A DNA stretch of 64,000 bases from an uncultured Clostridia bacterium (GTDB taxonomy: Bacteria; Bacillota; Clostridia; TANB77; CAG-508). The notes under the pieces were generated by a model, which did no database searches, had not been told where the DNA came from, and saw only the letters and a program-made list of their open reading frames with translations. Each line of letters starts with the position of its first letter. Positions within the stretch are counted from its first letter, which is position 1. This document shows positions 61,752-64,000 of this stretch, piece by piece. The DNA lies in NCBI GenBank assembly GCA_934162365.1, contig CAKPIK010000002.1:124001-188000 (forward strand). The letters run 5' to 3'. Made by a program: the position numbers and the translations under genes.

Positions 61752-62933
61752 ATGGAAAACGTATATTTTGATAATGCTGCAACAACAAAGCTTGATGAAA
61801 AAGTTTTTGAAGAAATGCTACCATATTTAAAAGAAAAGTATGGTAATGCTTCAGCAATATATAAATTGGGAAGAGAATCAAGAAAGGCTGTTGAAGATTC
61901 AAGAGAAATAATTGCTAAAATTTTAAATTGTAAACCATCTGAAATCTATTTTACTGCAGGTGGTAGTGAAAGTGATAATACAGCAATAAAGGGAATAGCA
62001 CATAGCTATAAAAACAAAGGAAATCATATTATTACATCTAAAATTGAACATCCCGCTGTTTTAGAAACTTGCAAAGAATTAGAAAAAGAAGGATTTGAAG
62101 TATCATATATTTCAGTAGATGAAAAAGGAATTATTAATTTAGATGAGCTAAAAAAAGCTATTAAACCAACTACTATTTTAATCACAGTTATGTTTGCGAA
62201 TAATGAGATTGGTACAATTCAACCAATAAAAGAAATTGGAGAAATTGCAAAAAATAATAACATTTATTTTCATACAGATGCTGTACAAGCAGTTGGAAAT
62301 TTAAAAATTGATGTTCAAGATATGAATATAGATGCTTTATCTTTATCTGGTCATAAATTTTATGGACCAAAAGGAATTGGAGCTTTATATGTAAAAACAG
62401 GAGTTAATTTCAAAAAATATATTGATGGTGGACATCAAGAGAGAAATAAAAGAGCTGGAACAGAAAATGTAGCCGGAATAGTGGGTATGGCAAAAGCTCT
62501 TGAAATGGCATATGAAACTCTTGAAGATCATAACAAAACAGCTAGAAAATTAAGAGATTACTATGAAAAACAAATAGAAGAAAGAATACCACATATAAAA
62601 ATAAATGGAGATAAAGAAAAAAGATTACCAGGGAATAGTAATATTTCTTTTAGATTTATTGAAGGTGAAGGTTTGCTTTTGAATTTAGATTTAAAAGGTA
62701 TTTGTGCTTCTAGTGGTAGTGCATGTACATCTGGTTCTCTTGATCCATCTCATGTTTTACTTGCAATTGGATTACCACATGAAATAGCACATGGCTCTTT
62801 AAGAATATCAATAGGAAAATATAATACAAAAGAAGAAATTGATTACTTAATTGAAAATTTAGTAGAAATAGTAAATAGATTAAGAGAAATGTCACCACTA
62901 TGGGAAGAATTTATAGAAAAGGAGAATAAATAA
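61752..62933 (+). CDS. iscS: cysteine desulfurase
   Basis: A 393-residue PLP enzyme that takes sulfur from cysteine for Fe-S cluster assembly. N-terminal YFDNAATTKLDEKV, PLP lysine in SLSGHKFYGPKG (about 202), the RAGTENVAG loop and the active cysteine in SGSACTSG (about 325) are typical of IscS/NifS. GGAGAG precedes ATG 61752. It is followed directly by iscU (stop TAA, then ATG). Confidence 0.97.
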   Translation: MENVYFDNAATTKLDEKVFEEMLPYLKEKYGNASAIYKLGRESRKAVEDSREIIAKILNCKPSEIYFTAGGSESDNTAIKGIAHSYKNKGNHIITSKIEHPAVLETCKELEKEGFEVSYISVDEKGIINLDELKKAIKPTTILITVMFANNEIGTIQPIKEIGEIAKNNNIYFHTDAVQAVGNLKIDVQDMNIDALSLSGHKFYGPKGIGALYVKTGVNFKKYIDGGHQERNKRAGTENVAGIVGMAKALEMAYETLEDHNKTARKLRDYYEKQIEERIPHIKINGDKEKRLPGNSNISFRFIEGEGLLLNLDLKGICASSGSACTSGSLDPSHVLLAIGLPHEIAHGSLRISIGKYNTKEEIDYLIENLVEIVNRLREMSPLWEEFIEKENK

Positions 62934-63371
62934 ATGGATTATTCAGATAAAGTTGTAGATCATTATACAAACCCAAGAAATGTTGGGAAAATAGAAGATG
63001 CATCTGGAGTAGGAGAAGTTGGAAACCCAGTTTGCGGAGATATTATGAAAATGTTTATAAAGGTTGAAAACAACATTATAACAGATGTTAAATTTAAAAC
63101 TTTTGGATGTGGAGCTGCTATTGCAACAAGTAGTATATCTACAGAGATGATAAAAGGAAAAACAATAGAAGAAGCACTTAAATTGAAAAATGGTGATGTT
63201 GTAAAAGCTTTGGATGGTTTGCCACCTGTAAAAATACATTGTTCACTTCTTGCAGAAGAGGCAATACATGAAGCAATTGCAGATTATTATAGAAAAGAAG
63301 GAAAAATGACAGAAGAAGAAATAAAAGAAAAGTGTAATCTAAAAGAACATCATTGCGTACACTGTGGATAA
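62934..63371 (+). CDS. iscU: Fe-S cluster scaffold protein
   Basis: A 145-residue IscU scaffold with the three conserved cysteines in NPVCGDIMK (Cys34), FGCGAAIATSS (about 60) and IHCSLLAEEA (about 103), and the Asp/Lys positions around them. The C terminus adds a short Cys/His tail, EHHCVHCG, seen in clostridial NifU-like scaffolds. ATG 62934 directly abuts the iscS stop; its ribosome site AAGGAG is inside iscS. Confidence 0.96.
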   Translation: MDYSDKVVDHYTNPRNVGKIEDASGVGEVGNPVCGDIMKMFIKVENNIITDVKFKTFGCGAAIATSSISTEMIKGKTIEEALKLKNGDVVKALDGLPPVKIHCSLLAEEAIHEAIADYYRKEGKMTEEEIKEKCNLKEHHCVHCG

Positions 63372-63465
63372 AATTGTCTAAAAATATAGAAAAATATTTG
63401 AATCAATAAAATCTTGGAACAAAACAAAATCACTAAACATAAAATATAATGCGAGGTGAATAAGA

Positions 63466-64000
63466 TTGAATTGGTTTGAAGATTTAAACCCAATATTTCA
63501 AGCATTAATTGCAGGAACTTTTACTTGGGGAGTAACAGCATTAGGTGCACTTGTTGTTTGCTTTTTTAAAGAAGTAAATAAAAAAATATTAGATACAATT
63601 TTAGGATTTAGTGCAGGAGTTATGATTGCAGCAGCATTCTGGTCGTTACTTAGCCCATCAATAGACTTATCTATCGAATTAGGCTACATAGCTTGGGTAC
63701 TACCAGCTATAGGTTTTATTATTGGTGGATTTTTTGTATTAATATCAGATAAGTTTTTAGATAAAGCTTTAAAAAATAAGAATAGTCTTAGAAACTCAAA
63801 TTCATTAAAAAGAGTAATACTTTTAGTTTCAGCTATTACAATTCATAATATTCCAGAAGGCTTAGCAATTGGCGTTGCATTTGGAGGAATAACAAGCAAT
63901 ATTCCTGGAGTTACAATAATTGGTGCGTTAATGCTAGCACTTGGAATAGGAATACAAAATTTCCCGGAAGGAGCAGCAGTATCTCTTCCATTAAGAAGTG
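63466..64000 (+). CDS. ZIP family metal transporter, N-terminal part (3' end outside window)
   Basis: The first 178 residues of a ZupT-like divalent metal importer, running off the window. Helices 1 to 3 are at about 9-30, 40-60 and 68-90, and the metal-binding helix 4 motif is HNIPEGLAIGVAFG, with the matching helix 5 NFPEGAAVSLPLR at the edge. The start is TTG 63466, with GAGGTGA at 63453-63459; no ATG fits and the N terminus NWFEDLNPIFQALIAGTFTW is family-like. Confidence 0.9.
   Translation, partial: MNWFEDLNPIFQALIAGTFTWGVTALGALVVCFFKEVNKKILDTILGFSAGVMIAAAFWSLLSPSIDLSIELGYIAWVLPAIGFIIGGFFVLISDKFLDKALKNKNSLRNSNSLKRVILLVSAITIHNIPEGLAIGVAFGGITSNIPGVTIIGALMLALGIGIQNFPEGAAVSLPLRS

Overview
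The window is AT-rich DNA from an endospore-forming, low-GC Gram-positive bacterium of the Clostridia type. The evidence is a sporulation and germination gene set (spoIIAA-spoIIAB-sigF, spoIID, spoIIQ, spoIIIAB to spoIIIAH, gerA-gerB-gerC, sspH), fermentative adhE, and strong AGGAGG ribosome sites. Species cannot be named from the sequence. There is no rRNA, tRNA, CRISPR array, insertion sequence or prophage, and no gene-free stretch longer than 300 bases.

Layout. 1-2290: 3' end of tgt, a WG-repeat membrane protein and a TIGR04086 membrane protein. 2344-3725 (minus): SPFH/NfeD pair. 3854-7322: spoIIA operon behind an exact Spo0A box, running into spoIID by a 4-nt overlap, then spoIIQ with its own sigma-F-type promoter. 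7390-17179: housekeeping genes (uvrA, glmM, metG-tmk), sspH, GtrA/glycosyltransferase pair, and an Hsp20 gene behind a CIRCE element. 17239-26971: ABC exporter with a long extracytoplasmic coiled coil, adhE, a kinase-like protein, a PflX-like radical SAM protein, mgtE. 27021-30025: U32 peptidase, two small membrane proteins. 30203-37698: cmk-like gene, murD, a coat-like protein, priA-def-fmt-truB. 37695-42034 (minus): gerA-gerB-gerC plus a tiny two-helix membrane protein. 42038-49575: acyl-CoA synthetase, a CAP-domain protein, TetR/RND efflux locus with operators. 49582-52268: alkD-like gene, an S1-like gene of foreign composition, a CmpB-like membrane protein, an Asn-only micropeptide. 52417-56528: spoIIIAB-AH without spoIIIAA. 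56607-63371: Rrf2 regulator, two GT8 glycosyltransferases, two acyltransferases, a pilin-like protein, iscS-iscU. 63466-end: a ZIP transporter cut by the window edge.

Most interesting signal. Four otherwise intact genes (U32 peptidase, acyl-CoA synthetase, spoIIIAG, a GT8 glycosyltransferase) each need one +1 frame change to give their family's full-length protein. In all four the change can be placed exactly at an in-frame CGG codon, by skipping its C and reading the following GGA or GGT as glycine. By hand count CGG occurs about 80 times out of frame on sense strands, but in frame only six times: at these four sites, as the last sense codon of one small gene, and once in the foreign-looking S1-like gene. 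This suggests that CGG is not normally decoded here and acts as a +1 recoding (or CGGN quadruplet) signal. Consensus sequence error is the alternative and has to be excluded from reads.

How the genes work together: Spo0A, SigF, SpoIID, SpoIIQ and the SpoIIIA channel proteins form the engulfment-stage machinery, with SpoIIQ and SpoIIIAH as the two halves of the intercellular channel. SspH and the Ger receptor act in the late spore and in germination. The Rrf2 regulator probably controls iscS-iscU through a palindrome over their promoter.
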